The notes: generated from the letters alone by a model not told the origin. A DNA stretch of 64,000 bases from Qipengyuania sphaerica (GCF_019711595.1 NZ_JAIGNR010000002.1:1-64000), one strand, 5' to 3'. Counted from the stretch's first letter, positions 25,581 through 35,275 are shown. Made by a program: numbers and translations.

Positions 25581-26558
25581 TCAGACTTCCCCGCGCAGCT
25601 TCTTTTCCTGTTTGTCCGCGACGGTCTCTTCAGGGATGAAGCTGTCCGAATTCACGCCCATCCACACCAGCAGCGGCGCGGCCATGTAGATCGAGCTGTA
25701 GGTACCCACAAAGATTCCCAGCGTGATCGCGGCGGTGAGGCCGAACAGGCTGGCCGGTCCGAAGAACAGCAGCGGGATCAGCGCCACGAGCAGCGTCAGC
25801 GAGGTCATCACCGTACGCGCCAGGGTCTCGTTTACCGACAGGTCGAGCAGTTCGGGCACCGGCATCTTGCGATACTTCTTCAGGTTTTCGCGGATGCGAT
25901 CATATACGACGATCGTGTCGTTGAGCGAGTAACCGATGATCGCCAGGATTGCAGCGATGATCTGCAGGCTGAATTCGAGCTGGAACAGGCTGAACATACC
26001 CAGCGCAAGGCTGACATCGTGGAACAGCGCGAACAGGCCGCCCACGCCGAACTGCCATTCGAAGCGGATCCAGATGTAAAGTGCCACACCCAGCATGGCG
26101 AGGATCAACGCGAAGACCGCATCTTCGCGGAATTCGCCCGAGACCTTGCCCGAAACGTTGTCGTTCCCGTCGAGCCGGAAATCGGGATAGTTACCCTGCA
26201 ATTCGGACACGACGGCATTGGCGGCAGCCTGTGCCGCGTCCTTGTCCGCAGAGACCTCGTCGGGCAGGCGCACGCGGATAGAGACCTGGTTGTCCTCGCC
26301 GAAACGCTGGACCACCGGCGAGCCGTAACCGAGCCCTTCGATATCCGAACGCAGTTCAGCAATCGGCGCTTCAGCGCGCTCGGTAAAAGTCGCGCGCACT
26401 TCGAGGCCGCCGGCGAAATCGACGCCGTAGTTGAGGCCCTTGGTCATCACCAGCGCCCAGCTCGCAGCAATAAGCAGCAGGCTGACCACGAAGAAGGGCA
26501 CGCGCCACTTGAGGAACTTGATATTGGTGTCGTCGGGGACGAGCTTGAGAAGTTTCAT
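25581..26558 (-). CDS. secF: protein translocase subunit SecF
   Basis: 325 residues, six transmembrane segments. TM1 (VPFFVVSLLLIAASWALVM) is followed by the signature GVDFAGGLEVRATF and a small periplasmic domain, then the conserved C-terminal TM block with YSLNDTIVVYDRIRENL and LSVNETLARTVMTSLTLL, the RND-like transport region. With SecD it uses the proton gradient to pull exported proteins through SecYEG. The start follows secD by 12 nt, and both lie in the yajC-secD-secF order on the minus strand. Confidence 0.96.
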   Translation of the reverse strand: MKLLKLVPDDTNIKFLKWRVPFFVVSLLLIAASWALVMTKGLNYGVDFAGGLEVRATFTERAEAPIAELRSDIEGLGYGSPVVQRFGEDNQVSIRVRLPDEVSADKDAAQAAANAVVSELQGNYPDFRLDGNDNVSGKVSGEFREDAVFALILAMLGVALYIWIRFEWQFGVGGLFALFHDVSLALGMFSLFQLEFSLQIIAAILAIIGYSLNDTIVVYDRIRENLKKYRKMPVPELLDLSVNETLARTVMTSLTLLVALIPLLFFGPASLFGLTAAITLGIFVGTYSSIYMAAPLLVWMGVNSDSFIPEETVADKQEKKLRGEV

Positions 26559-26570
26559 CGTCCGCCCTCC

Positions 26571-28166
26571 TTAAATGTTCAGGTCCGAAGGCCGCGCCTT
26601 GCGCAGCCATCCCGCCACCCACATCCGCGTCAGCGGAACGGCGGTGAAGACCGAAGTAAACAGGCCCACTACCAGCACCACGGCAAATCCCTTGATGGGG
26701 CCCGAACCGAAGTTGAACAGCAGCACGCCGGCAATGAAGTTGGTGACGTTGGCGTCGTAAATCGCGCGGCTGGCTTCCTTGTAACCGTTTTCCACTGCGG
26801 CAACCACGCGCCTACCTCGCTTGCGCTCCTCGCGGATACGCTCGTTGATGAGCACGTTGGCGTCGACCGCGGCGCCGATCGTGAGCACGAAACCCGCGAT
26901 GCCCGGCAACGTCAGAGTTGCGCCCAGAGCGGCCATGATACCCAGCAACATGAGCACGTTTATGACGAGCGCGACCGTCGAGTAGATGCCGAATCGGCCA
27001 TATGTCACCATCATCAGGACCATGACGAGCAGCGTGCCCACGCCCATGGCGAGCAGGCCCTGCCTGATCGAATCGGCGCCCAGGTCCGGACCTACCGTGC
27101 GCTCTTCCACCACCGTCAGATCGACCGGCAGCGCGCCCGAGCGGAGCTGGATGGCCAGCTCGTTTGCAGTTTCGAAGGTGAAGCTACCCGAGATCTGCGA
27201 CTGGCCGTTGCGGATGGGTTCGATCATCGTCGGTGCCGAGATAACCTCGCCATCGAGGATGATTGCGAACTGGCGACCGGTGTACTTGGTCGTCATGGTG
27301 GCGAAGCGCTTGCCGCCTTCGGGATTGAAGGTGATCGAGACGACGGGCTCGTTGGTGCGCTGATCGACCGTCTGCACCGCGCCGGTCAGCGTTTCGCCAT
27401 CGATACCGCCCAGACGCTGCACCACGACACCGGTACCCTGGTAGACTTCCTCGTCCGCATAGGGGAGGACTTCGCCGCCGGGCACGAAACCGCGCTCGAC
27501 TTCCTCGGCAGTGGCGCCGCGCAGGACGAGCTTGAATTCGAGCTGCGCAGTCTTGCCCAGCAGGGCCTTGAGCTGCTCGGGGTCCTGGAGGCCAGGCACC
27601 TGAACAACGATGCGCGTATCGCCCTGGCGCAGCACCGTAGGCTCGCGCGTGCCCAGCTCGTCGATACGGATGCCGACGGTGCGCAGCGCGCCTTCCATGG
27701 CGGCATCGACCGCATTGTCGAGACCTGCTTCGGTCTGGGTCAGGACAAAACGCTGGCCGTCGACCACCTGCAGGTCCCATTCGCGAACCGGTCCCGTGCC
27801 GGCCATCAGCCCTTCGATTTCGCCGCGCGCGCGGTCGATGTCGCCGGCATCGTCGAGCAGGAAGCTCAAACGGCCGTTATCGGTTGAGACGTCGCCGATG
27901 CGGATTCGCGGTTCGGCGCGGCGCATTGCATTGCGGACCGCCTCTTCCATGTCTTCGAGCCGCTTTGCCGCAACCTGCTCGCGCTCTGCCTCGAGCAGGA
28001 TGTGGCTGCCGCCTGCAAGGTCGAGACCGAGGTTTACGGTCGGATTGGGAAGGCTCTCAGGCCATGGCTGGTTGGTCAGCGAGAAAATCGAGGGAAGCGC
28101 TGCGAGCGAGCCGAGCAAGGCAATGCCCCAGAGCATGACCTTCTTCCAGGTCGGGAATTCCAGCAT
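26571..28166 (-). CDS. secD: protein translocase subunit SecD
   Basis: 531 residues. TM1 (MLWGIALLGSLAALPSIFSL) is followed by NLGLDLAGGSHILLE (SecD signature), a large periplasmic P1 domain including IRIDELGTREPTVLRQGDTRIVVQVPGLQDP, and five C-terminal TMs with LTLPGIAGFVLTIGAAVDANVLINERIREE, whose Asp is part of the proton path. It works with SecF and YajC in the inner membrane. The order yajC-secD-secF with short gaps indicates one operon. Confidence 0.97.
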   Translation of the reverse strand: MLEFPTWKKVMLWGIALLGSLAALPSIFSLTNQPWPESLPNPTVNLGLDLAGGSHILLEAEREQVAAKRLEDMEEAVRNAMRRAEPRIRIGDVSTDNGRLSFLLDDAGDIDRARGEIEGLMAGTGPVREWDLQVVDGQRFVLTQTEAGLDNAVDAAMEGALRTVGIRIDELGTREPTVLRQGDTRIVVQVPGLQDPEQLKALLGKTAQLEFKLVLRGATAEEVERGFVPGGEVLPYADEEVYQGTGVVVQRLGGIDGETLTGAVQTVDQRTNEPVVSITFNPEGGKRFATMTTKYTGRQFAIILDGEVISAPTMIEPIRNGQSQISGSFTFETANELAIQLRSGALPVDLTVVEERTVGPDLGADSIRQGLLAMGVGTLLVMVLMMVTYGRFGIYSTVALVINVLMLLGIMAALGATLTLPGIAGFVLTIGAAVDANVLINERIREERKRGRRVVAAVENGYKEASRAIYDANVTNFIAGVLLFNFGSGPIKGFAVVLVVGLFTSVFTAVPLTRMWVAGWLRKARPSDLNI

Positions 28167-28194
28167 GGCGGTGTCTTTCGTCCTTGCCGAGCGA

Positions 28195-28509
28195 TCAGTC
28201 GTTGGCGGGCTTGGCGGGCTTGGCGCTCAGCACTTCGCCGATAGTGTTCTTGACCGCGCGCACCTTCATGCCCTTGGCCAGCTCGAGCTCGACGAAATGC
28301 TCTTCCACCTTGGTGATCTTGCCCACGAGACCGCCAGCGGTAACCACCTCGTCGCCCCGCTTGAGGCCCTCGACCTTTTCGCGGTGCGCCTTCTGCTGGC
28401 GCAGCTGCGGGCGGATCATGAGGAACCAGAAAACGGCGAAGATTGCGATCCAGGGCAGGACCTGCATCCAGACCGGCGGCTGCGGGGCGGCGGCAATAAG
28501 GGTGATCAT
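28195..28509 (-). CDS. yajC: preprotein translocase subunit YajC
   Basis: 104 residues. One N-terminal TM (VLPWIAIFAVFWFLMI) is followed by the family signature RPQLRQQKAHREKVEGLKRGDEVVTAGGLVGKITKVEEHFVELELAKGMKVRAVKNTI. It is the accessory subunit of the SecDF-YajC complex. It is first in the operon, and the 212 bp between it and the tRNA-Pro gene should hold the promoter. The C-terminus is short with a run of Lys, Pro and Ala. Confidence 0.96.
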   Translation of the reverse strand: MITLIAAAPQPPVWMQVLPWIAIFAVFWFLMIRPQLRQQKAHREKVEGLKRGDEVVTAGGLVGKITKVEEHFVELELAKGMKVRAVKNTIGEVLSAKPAKPAND

Positions 28510-28721
28510 GAAGGGAAACCTGTAATTGAAGGGCGCGTCCGGTGGAGTTCAGTTGGGCGCTCCACGCGCGCAGTTCAAGCGGCGCGGGCAACCCCTCCGT
28601 CGATTAGGTGGCGCGCGGTTAGCAGCAATGCGGCAGGCGCGCAATTAAATGCCGAAGAAGTGGACATGAGAGGTGTTGCCATGCACAATCCCCCCGCCTA
28701 TAGGGCCGCTTCCACTGGCTT

Positions 28722-28798
28722 CGGGACGTAGCGCAGTCTGGTAGCGCACCATACTGGGGGTGTGGGGGTCGCTGGTTCGAATCCAGTCGTCCCGACCA
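28722..28798 (+). tRNA. tRNA-Pro (GGG)
   Basis: 77-nt cloverleaf. Acceptor CGGGACG pairs with CGTCCCG, the anticodon stem CCATA/TGTGG encloses a CTGGGGG loop with anticodon GGG, the T arm is GGTTCGAATCC, and the CCA end is encoded. A second proline tRNA (TGG) lies at 54063. Confidence 0.95.
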
Positions 28799-28859
28799 GT
28801 GGTAGTTCTTCGCATTAGCAGAATCGGGACGAGTGCTTTCCTGCATCCGGCAGGCGCAC

Positions 28860-30050
28860 TCAGTTGCGACCTGCGCGTTCCACTTCAGCGTGGAGGGCGC
28901 TAGCCCACCGCTCGATATCGAACCTCTCGTAATAGCTACGGCGAGAAGCCTCGCGCATGGCCAACAGGTCCTTACGCTGCAGCTTGGCGAGGAAAGCTGG
29001 CAAATCCTCAAGCGAGAAGATCATTCCCGTCTCCCCCGCACGGATGAGGTCCGGCAATGCTCCGCGGTCACTGACCAGCGCCGGTGTGCCATTGCGCAGC
29101 GCTTCCGGCACCACGAGGCCGAAGCCTTCCCAGCGCGAGGGTACGATCAGCGCATCGGCCGATGCGTACCACCGGTCTATCTCGTCTTGCGGTTTGGCTC
29201 CGAGGAACTGCGCCGAAGGCGGCATCGCCGCTTCCAACTCACCCATTTCCCCGGCACCGATCATCGTCAGCCGTATGTCGGGGCGCAACGCGGCGATGTC
29301 CGTCATCGCTGAAAGCAGCAGATCGGCTCCTTTCTGCTTGTCGAACCTTCCGACAAACAAAAGGTTCAGATCGTCACCTTCCTCGCGCTGGGCGTTTTGC
29401 CCGCTCGACACTCGTGAGGGCGCAACGGCGTTTTCTATGAGCTTGTGGTTACCCCTGTAGCCCAGCCCGGCGACCAGCTTGTGTTCGTAGGACGAAATAT
29501 TGATGACCGTGTCGGCAAGCCGGGGGACGTGACCCTCTACAAGCGTGACCAGCGCACTCTTCCATCCGCGGTCCTCGGTATATCGCACGATAGACCAGCC
29601 GTGGGAGCAATAGATCATGTGCGCACGCGCGCCGCACAGGCGCAGCACAGCCATCGGCAGCATGCTGAAGGTCGAATGGAAGAAGACGACGTCCGGCCGG
29701 ACCCGGTAATAGGTACGCAAGCTGGCCAAAACGAATGCGCAGAAGCCGTAAAGGCCTCGCTTGCCGGGGAACGGAACCGCATCGGCCAGCTCCGCAACCG
29801 TTTCGCGGTGCCGCGCAGGAATGACGTATACGCTCTTGCGATGCGCAGGCTGTGTTTGCTCGAACAGGCAGAGGTAGGTCGCAACTCCGGTTATTGCGGT
29901 GTCGCTGACATGCATGGTCGTCGGCGAGTTCCGCTTCACTCCCTTCCCGTCAGCTCCGCGGGCATGCCCGCCGCGCAAGGCGGAAGAAATGCGCTGGAAA
30001 GTACCCGGCTTTTCGGTGGCAGTCTTCGCCATGTCGGTCGACCGTTGCAT
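28860..30050 (-). CDS. glycosyltransferase family 4-type (capsule/EPS)
   Basis: 396 residues. GT-B fold: the N-terminal Rossmann half contains THVSD-like (TTMHVSD), ITGVATYL and VVFFHSTFS. The C-terminal donor half contains LLFVGRFDKQKGADLLLSA and the EX7E-type PSRWEGFGLVVPEALRNGTPALVSDRGALPD signature of GT4 retaining transferases. There is no membrane segment. It starts 20 nt after the sugar-phosphate transferase gene on the same strand and is presumably the next step of repeat-unit assembly. Donor and acceptor cannot be told. Confidence 0.88.
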   Translation of the reverse strand: MQRSTDMAKTATEKPGTFQRISSALRGGHARGADGKGVKRNSPTTMHVSDTAITGVATYLCLFEQTQPAHRKSVYVIPARHRETVAELADAVPFPGKRGLYGFCAFVLASLRTYYRVRPDVVFFHSTFSMLPMAVLRLCGARAHMIYCSHGWSIVRYTEDRGWKSALVTLVEGHVPRLADTVINISSYEHKLVAGLGYRGNHKLIENAVAPSRVSSGQNAQREEGDDLNLLFVGRFDKQKGADLLLSAMTDIAALRPDIRLTMIGAGEMGELEAAMPPSAQFLGAKPQDEIDRWYASADALIVPSRWEGFGLVVPEALRNGTPALVSDRGALPDLIRAGETGMIFSLEDLPAFLAKLQRKDLLAMREASRRSYYERFDIERWASALHAEVERAGRN

Positions 30051-30069
30051 TAGGCAGATTTCAAGCGGC

Positions 30070-31461
30070 TCAGAAGGCGCGCGAATGCACGAGAACCTTC
30101 ACCGTGGCGAGAACGATCCGCACGTCGCGCCAGATCGACCAGCCTTCGATATACTCGAGGTCGGCATTGAGCCTGTCCCTGAGGTGGCCCTCCTCCTCGG
30201 TATTTCCGCGATGCCCCCTCACCTGCGCTAGTCCGGTCATCCCCGGCTTGAGGCGGTGGCGATGCCAGTAGCGATCGTCGACTTCCCAATAGAGCTTTTC
30301 GCCAGCCCGGGCCATGACCGCATGGGGGCGCGGACCGACGATGCTCATCTGTCCTAGGAATACGTTGAGGATCTGCGGCAGTTCGTCGATCGAAGTGGCG
30401 CGAATGATGCGGCCCACTCCGGTAACGCGAGCATCGTTACGCTGGGTCAGCTGGCTCGCATCGGCATCGCACTTTGCCGCTGACATCGAGCGGAATTTGT
30501 ACATGGGGAACAGGCAATTGTCCCGTCCCACCCTTTGTTGCCTGAAGAAGAACGGGCGACCGTCCTCAATCGCGATTGCTGCGAGTGTGACAAGAAAAAC
30601 AGGAGCGAGCGCAACGAGCGCGAGGGCCGAAACCACGATGTCAAATACGCGCTTCAGCAACTCATCGCGCGGACGCATCGAATAACCGGCAATCTTAAGC
30701 GTGCGCCAATTTCCGAACTGCCCGGCGCCCAGCACACGCAATTCGGTTGCCTGCCTGTCGATGATATCCACCCTGACGTCGTATGCGGTCAGCAATTGCG
30801 CCCAGTCGTAGCGCTTGTCCGTTTCGCAGCTCACCACCACCCTATCGACGGGTCGCAGCATCCGACCGAGCTCATCAAGCGTGGCGGGATTGGACCGCGC
30901 CGAGTGCACGTCGAATCCGCACAGCCGTAGGCTCTGTCCGCCCGCGTAGACTCCATCGTCGAGAAAAGCGGAATCCTCGATCACCAGCGTTTGCTCGAAT
31001 TCGGTGCCGTAGCGGCGCCGGTTCCTCGCCACCAGCGCCCAACGGAAGCCGATCGTCAGGCAGGCCGATATCGCCATCATATAGACGAACGACAGGCGCG
31101 AGACGGTAATTCCCGACTGGAGCAGGAACATTACCAGCAACAGTGTCGCTCCCACGACAAAGTACAAATGCAAGGTTTCAACTGCGCTCAGTCCGTACCT
31201 GACGAGACTCTGTCGCCCCGCATAATTCGTAGCGTAGGCCAGAACCGGGAGAGTGCATGCGGACAGCCCCGCGAGGTAGGAGGTCGGGTGATTGAGATCC
31301 AACCCGTTCACCCACAGTGCAACGAGCGCTCCCCACATCATGAGCAATGGCAGCGAGACAAGCAGCACCAGGCGCTGACCGGCGCGCTCGGTTCGTGACA
31401 TGCCGTGACCAAAGGCCAGCTGTGCGGTTTGAAAGCCCGCGAGCGATGACTGGAAATTCAT
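30070..31461 (-). CDS. undecaprenyl-phosphate sugar phosphotransferase (WbaP/WcaJ-like)
   Basis: 463 residues. Four predicted N-terminal TMs (about 28-48, 62-78, 95-115, 123-143) precede a Rossmann-like region and a C-terminal bacterial sugar transferase domain. That domain starts KRVFDIVVSALALVALAPVF and contains FFFRQQRVGRD, YKFRSM, DELPQILNVFLGQMSIVGPRP and KPGMTGLAQVRG. Enzymes of this family attach the first sugar-1-phosphate to undecaprenyl phosphate, so this should start polysaccharide synthesis. It lies divergent from the tyrosine autokinase gene with a long regulatory gap. Confidence 0.93.
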   Translation of the reverse strand: MNFQSSLAGFQTAQLAFGHGMSRTERAGQRLVLLVSLPLLMMWGALVALWVNGLDLNHPTSYLAGLSACTLPVLAYATNYAGRQSLVRYGLSAVETLHLYFVVGATLLLVMFLLQSGITVSRLSFVYMMAISACLTIGFRWALVARNRRRYGTEFEQTLVIEDSAFLDDGVYAGGQSLRLCGFDVHSARSNPATLDELGRMLRPVDRVVVSCETDKRYDWAQLLTAYDVRVDIIDRQATELRVLGAGQFGNWRTLKIAGYSMRPRDELLKRVFDIVVSALALVALAPVFLVTLAAIAIEDGRPFFFRQQRVGRDNCLFPMYKFRSMSAAKCDADASQLTQRNDARVTGVGRIIRATSIDELPQILNVFLGQMSIVGPRPHAVMARAGEKLYWEVDDRYWHRHRLKPGMTGLAQVRGHRGNTEEEGHLRDRLNADLEYIEGWSIWRDVRIVLATVKVLVHSRAF

Positions 31462-31945
31462 TTTGCGACCGTATTAAATATTTGAATTCGAACCCTGAGG
31501 CCTACCCGCAACCGTCCCCCCGACGCGCATACGCATCGAGCCGCCACTGGCGGCCGGGATCTTCGGATTGCGTGCATTCCCCCGAACGCATCGTGAGGTT
31601 ATCCTCATCGATTGCACGGCCCGTGTAACGGAGCCGAACCAAATTGGTATAAACAAATGATAGCAATTGTTTGCTGCTGCCCGCATGTGACTTGGCAGCA
31701 ACACGAATAGGTATCCGGACTGTCTAACAGACATCTTGTTTTAACAAGCCGTATCGTTTAACCGGCGCCGGCCTCGCCCAAATATCAAGTATTCCGCGCT
31801 GAAGAGCACTCCGCTGGTTTGCTCTGCGAATCTGCGCAGAGCCGCCTCACGACTACCGAGCCAATCGGATCCGGATCGGGAGCCTGGCTGGTGTTTGGAC
31901 AGGGCTAAACAAGCGATAGAGACTTGGTTGGGTTGGCCCGTCGGA
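31462..31945. other. divergent regulatory region of the EPS locus
   Basis: About 480 bp without a gene, between the sugar-phosphate transferase (minus) and the tyrosine kinase (plus). It is visibly AT-richer from 31640 to 31760 than neighbouring coding DNA, as expected for divergent promoters. A 14-bp palindrome is listed at 31735-31748. A minus-strand open frame at 31474-31734 lacks a ribosome binding site and coding character. Confidence 0.6.
31735..31748. promoter_or_regulatory. perfect palindrome CTTGTTTTAACAAG, candidate operator
   Basis: A 14-bp perfect palindrome lies in the AT-rich core of the divergent EPS promoter region, about 200 bp upstream of the tyrosine kinase start. Its symmetry fits a dimeric regulator. 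Chance cannot be excluded. Confidence 0.4.
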
Positions 31946-34123
31946 ATGCATGAAACTGTTAGACACGTGAACACCGTCAGTATGGGCGGGGAGACGCCGC
32001 GCGACGCGCTCGATGCGCGTCCCGTACTCGATTTGCGCCAGCTATTCGGTATCGCCTGGCGGTATCACCGCGCGATTATCGCCAGCGTGTTCGGGGCTGT
32101 GCTTCTCGGACTGGTGGCGACATTCCTGATGACGCCGCGCTATACCGCTTTCGGCACGATCCAGGTCGACCAGGAAGAGCAGCGCATCCTCGATTCGCAG
32201 GAACAGGCGCCGGCCGCGAATTTCCAGGAATCCGAGCGTTTCCTCAAGACGACGGTCGATGTCCTCAGAAGCCGCCAGATGGCCGAACGCGTCGGTCGCG
32301 AACTGGATCTGTTCGAGGGGGATGCCTTCTTCGAGCTCATGCGCGCAAGCGCTCCCAATCCGGAACTCGCCAATTACGAGCAGGCGCGCAACGAGGCTAT
32401 CGTCAAGCTGATCCACGACAATCTGCAGGTCTCGTTGGCCAATGATTCGCGCGTTGTCACGATCGGTTTCACCAGCCCCGATCCGGAATTCTCGGCGCGA
32501 TTCGTGAACAACTTCATCACCAATTTCCTGCGCTACAACATCGAACGCCGCCTCGATAAATCGGTCTACGCCCGCGACTTCCTTTCCGAGCAACTCGAGG
32601 AGGCGCGCCAGCGGCTGCAGCGTGCCGAACGGGCCGCGAACGACTATGCGCGCAATTCCGGCGTTGTCCGCCTGCCCAGCGGAAGCGCGGACGGATCCGA
32701 AAGCACGCTGACCGCTGTCGACCTTGGGCGTTATAACGAAGCGCTGACCAATGCCCGCAACGCGCGGATCGCAGCGCAAAGCCGGTGGGAACAGGTGCGC
32801 GATGCCCCGGCCCTGGCAATCCCGGAAGTCGCCGGCAACCAGGCCCTGCAAAGTCTTTACGGTGAACGCGCGAAACTTGCCGCCAAGCTTGAACAGGAAC
32901 TGGCAACCAAGCAGGCCAACCACCCGACCGTCGTGCCGATCCGGCAGGAGCTTTCCGAATACGACCGCCAGATCGAGCGCCTGACCTCGGGTGTGCGGGA
33001 ATCCATCCGCGACAATTTCCTGACCGCGCAGAACCGCGAGAACGAGCTGATCCGCCGCGTGTCGGGCCTCGTGCGGGAAAACCAGCGCGAGCGCGACGAT
33101 TCGGTTCAGCTCAATACGCTGCTGCGCGAGGTCGAAACCAGCCGCCAGCTTTACGACGGGCTGCTCCAGCGCTTCCGCGAAATGAGCGCCGAGGCCAATA
33201 TCACCGCCAACAACGTCCAGCAGATCGACGTGGCCGAACCGCCGGTGAAGCCTTCATCGCCGCGCCTTCTTCTCAATCTCGCCCTCGCGCTTCTGGGCGG
33301 GATGGGCCTGGCCGCGGCCTATATCTTCTTCCGCGAACAGATCGACGACCGCATCCGTTCGCCTGGCGAACTGCAGGATCGCCTCGGGGTGAAGTTGCTC
33401 GGCATCACGCCTGTCCCCAAGGATGGCGCGACGCCCGAAGAAGCAATGCAGGATCCCAAGTCGCCGCTTTCCGAGGCATTCTACTCGATCCGCACCGCGC
33501 TCCAGTTTGCCGATGCCGGAGGCTTGCCGGGCAAGCTGCTGGTCACCTCCTCCCAGAAGGAAGAGGGCAAGTCGTTGACCGCCTACGGCATAGCCTGCGC
33601 GATCGGCGACCTTGGCAAGTCGGTCGTCCTCGTCGACTGCGACCTGCGTCGTCCGACGGTGCACAAGAAAGCGGGTGTCGAAAATGGCCGCGGCATGGTC
33701 GAACTGCTGACCGGCGAGGCGACACTCGATGAAGCGCTCAAGTCGGGCACCGGGCATCAGGTCAGCGTGCTTCCGGCCGGCAGCATCGCCACCAATCCGG
33801 GCGACCTGCTGGCCTCGGATAGGTTCGCTGCACTGCTTGATGACCTTGAGGCGCGGTTCGACATCGTAATCCTGGACGCGCCTCCGGTTCTTGGCCTGGC
33901 AGACGCCGTCATCCTGTCCGCGCTTCCCCAGGCGAAGACAATGATGCTCGCCGATGCGCAGGGAGCGACCCGCGGCCGCCTGCGTGGTGCGATCGAGCGG
34001 CTGCGCGCGGGCGGTGCCGACATCCTTGGTGTCGTCTTCTCCCGCTACGATCTGTCGAAGTCCAGATTTGCCAATGATGGCTACTCCTACGGCGGATACG
34101 CGTACTACGAATACGAAGCCTGA
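31946..34123 (+). CDS. Wzc-type polysaccharide co-polymerase / tyrosine autokinase
   Basis: About 725 residues. An N-terminal Wzz domain begins LDLRQLFGIAWRYHRAIIASVFGAVLLGLVA (TM1) and is followed by a long periplasmic coiled coil and TM2 near LLLNLALALLGGMGLAAAYIFF. The cytoplasmic BY-kinase domain has modified Walker A SSQKEEGKS (about residues 534-542), Walker A' VVLVDCDLRRP and Walker B IVILDAPP. The C-terminus is a tyrosine cluster (YSYGGYAYYEYEA), the autophosphorylation sites. It controls chain length and export of EPS together with the Wza-type protein at 44539. The start is uncertain: ATG 31946 is used, GTG 31967 and ATG 31982 are possible. Confidence 0.93.
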   Translation: MHETVRHVNTVSMGGETPRDALDARPVLDLRQLFGIAWRYHRAIIASVFGAVLLGLVATFLMTPRYTAFGTIQVDQEEQRILDSQEQAPAANFQESERFLKTTVDVLRSRQMAERVGRELDLFEGDAFFELMRASAPNPELANYEQARNEAIVKLIHDNLQVSLANDSRVVTIGFTSPDPEFSARFVNNFITNFLRYNIERRLDKSVYARDFLSEQLEEARQRLQRAERAANDYARNSGVVRLPSGSADGSESTLTAVDLGRYNEALTNARNARIAAQSRWEQVRDAPALAIPEVAGNQALQSLYGERAKLAAKLEQELATKQANHPTVVPIRQELSEYDRQIERLTSGVRESIRDNFLTAQNRENELIRRVSGLVRENQRERDDSVQLNTLLREVETSRQLYDGLLQRFREMSAEANITANNVQQIDVAEPPVKPSSPRLLLNLALALLGGMGLAAAYIFFREQIDDRIRSPGELQDRLGVKLLGITPVPKDGATPEEAMQDPKSPLSEAFYSIRTALQFADAGGLPGKLLVTSSQKEEGKSLTAYGIACAIGDLGKSVVLVDCDLRRPTVHKKAGVENGRGMVELLTGEATLDEALKSGTGHQVSVLPAGSIATNPGDLLASDRFAALLDDLEARFDIVILDAPPVLGLADAVILSALPQAKTMMLADAQGATRGRLRGAIERLRAGGADILGVVFSRYDLSKSRFANDGYSYGGYAYYEYEA

Positions 34124-34126
34124 GCC

Positions 34127-35275
34127 GTGACACGACCCTATCCAAAGTCTGTCGGCATCTGGGCCGTGGCGGCTCTGCTTACGGTTCTGGTCCTTGTTAC
34201 AGGACTGGACCGGGCCGGTGCCCCGATGCCCGGAATGGGTCCGTTTTCGCAGAGCTACCGCGCACGCGTGCTCGCCGCGCAGCTCGAGGATAGCCAACCA
34301 GCTTCCGAACAGGCCCGGCAACTGGTGCGCTATGCCCCGCTTCGGCAGGGACACCTCTCGCTTCTTGCCTTGTCGCTCGCTTACGATGGGGAGGAGGATG
34401 CGGCATCGCAGGCTCTGGCCGCCGCGCTTGCGGCCGGGTGGCGCGACACGCGCGCGCAGGGGCTCGCGGTCGAGCAGGCAATTCGCGGGAAAGAATACGC
34501 CATCGCCGCACAGCGCATCGAGGCTTTGCTTCGCAGTGATCCCGATGGCGATGTGACCCGCGCGGCACTGGCTCTGGTCGCAGCGGATGCGCCTTCGCGC
34601 GAGGCGCTGGCGGGCGCGATGGCACGGAACGAACCGTGGGCCACGGCGGCGCTTGGCGGTGCTGCCACGCTCGATGCCGGGCCCCTGCAGGACCGCCTTG
34701 CCCTCATTGATGCCGCGCGGGAAAAGGGATACCGGCCCGATCAGCTCGGTGCCCGCCGCTTTGCCCAGCGCCTGTTCGAGCGCGACCCCGCCGCTGCGTC
34801 GAGCGCCTGGACGGCCTTGCTGGGCCCCGGCGAAAGGGCCTCGACAGGCCTGTGGCAAGGCGGGTTCGCCGGCCTCGCCGATGCAGAGCTGCGCACAAGG
34901 GGACCCTTCGAATGGCGCCGTATTCCGGGCAGCCCGCTGAAGATCGGCACCGAGGGCGAAGCGCTGATGATCGACGGGCGCGCGAGCGCAGCCGATACGG
35001 TCGCGATCCAGCACCTGATGATCGAGCCGGGCGCCTATGCCCTGGCATGGCGCACCGCCGAGCGCGCTCGGGGTGAACCGGCCATCACCCTGACCCTCCA
35101 GTGCCCCGCCTCGCCCGCTTCCATGCGGCAGGGGCCGGTGCTGGAAATCGAGGGCCAGTTCGCGCGATCGGTCGAGGTCATGACCCCCTGCGCTGCCGCC
35201 CTGCGCGTCATGTCAATGTCCGGCAAGAGCGGCGAACGCAGGCTCGAGGACGTGGTGCTCGGGAGGGCGGGATGA
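34127..35275 (+). CDS. EPS-locus protein with helical-repeat region, unknown function
   Basis: 382 residues from a GTG 3 nt after the kinase stop. A single N-terminal TM (VGIWAVAALLTVLVLVTGLDRA) anchors a periplasmic part. Residues about 40-240 are Ala/Leu/Arg-rich helices with a TPR-like feel (SLLALSLAYDGEEDAASQALAAALAAG). The C-terminal 110 residues are beta-rich (FEWRRIPGSPLKIG, EPGAYALAWRTAERARGEPAITLTLQCP) and may form a beta-sandwich. No catalytic motif was found. Translational coupling to the kinase and the next genes suggests a role in polymerisation or export of the polysaccharide. Confidence 0.8.
   Translation: MTRPYPKSVGIWAVAALLTVLVLVTGLDRAGAPMPGMGPFSQSYRARVLAAQLEDSQPASEQARQLVRYAPLRQGHLSLLALSLAYDGEEDAASQALAAALAAGWRDTRAQGLAVEQAIRGKEYAIAAQRIEALLRSDPDGDVTRAALALVAADAPSREALAGAMARNEPWATAALGGAATLDAGPLQDRLALIDAAREKGYRPDQLGARRFAQRLFERDPAAASSAWTALLGPGERASTGLWQGGFAGLADAELRTRGPFEWRRIPGSPLKIGTEGEALMIDGRASAADTVAIQHLMIEPGAYALAWRTAERARGEPAITLTLQCPASPASMRQGPVLEIEGQFARSVEVMTPCAAALRVMSMSGKSGERRLEDVVLGRAG

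Noticed and set aside
26019-27887. 622-codon plus-strand frame over secD/secF
   Set aside because: Antisense to the clearly recognised Sec genes, His/Gln-rich composition typical of shadow frames.
28619-29011. Minus-strand frame running across the tRNA-Pro gene
   Set aside because: It contains the antisense of a functional tRNA and the real glycosyltransferase 3' end in another frame.
31474-31734. 86-codon minus-strand frame in the EPS promoter gap
   Set aside because: No ribosome binding site, AT-rich and no family features; more likely regulatory DNA.
33254-35014. Minus-strand frame over the tyrosine kinase and following gene
   Set aside because: Shadow of strong plus-strand coding, no signal or family motif.
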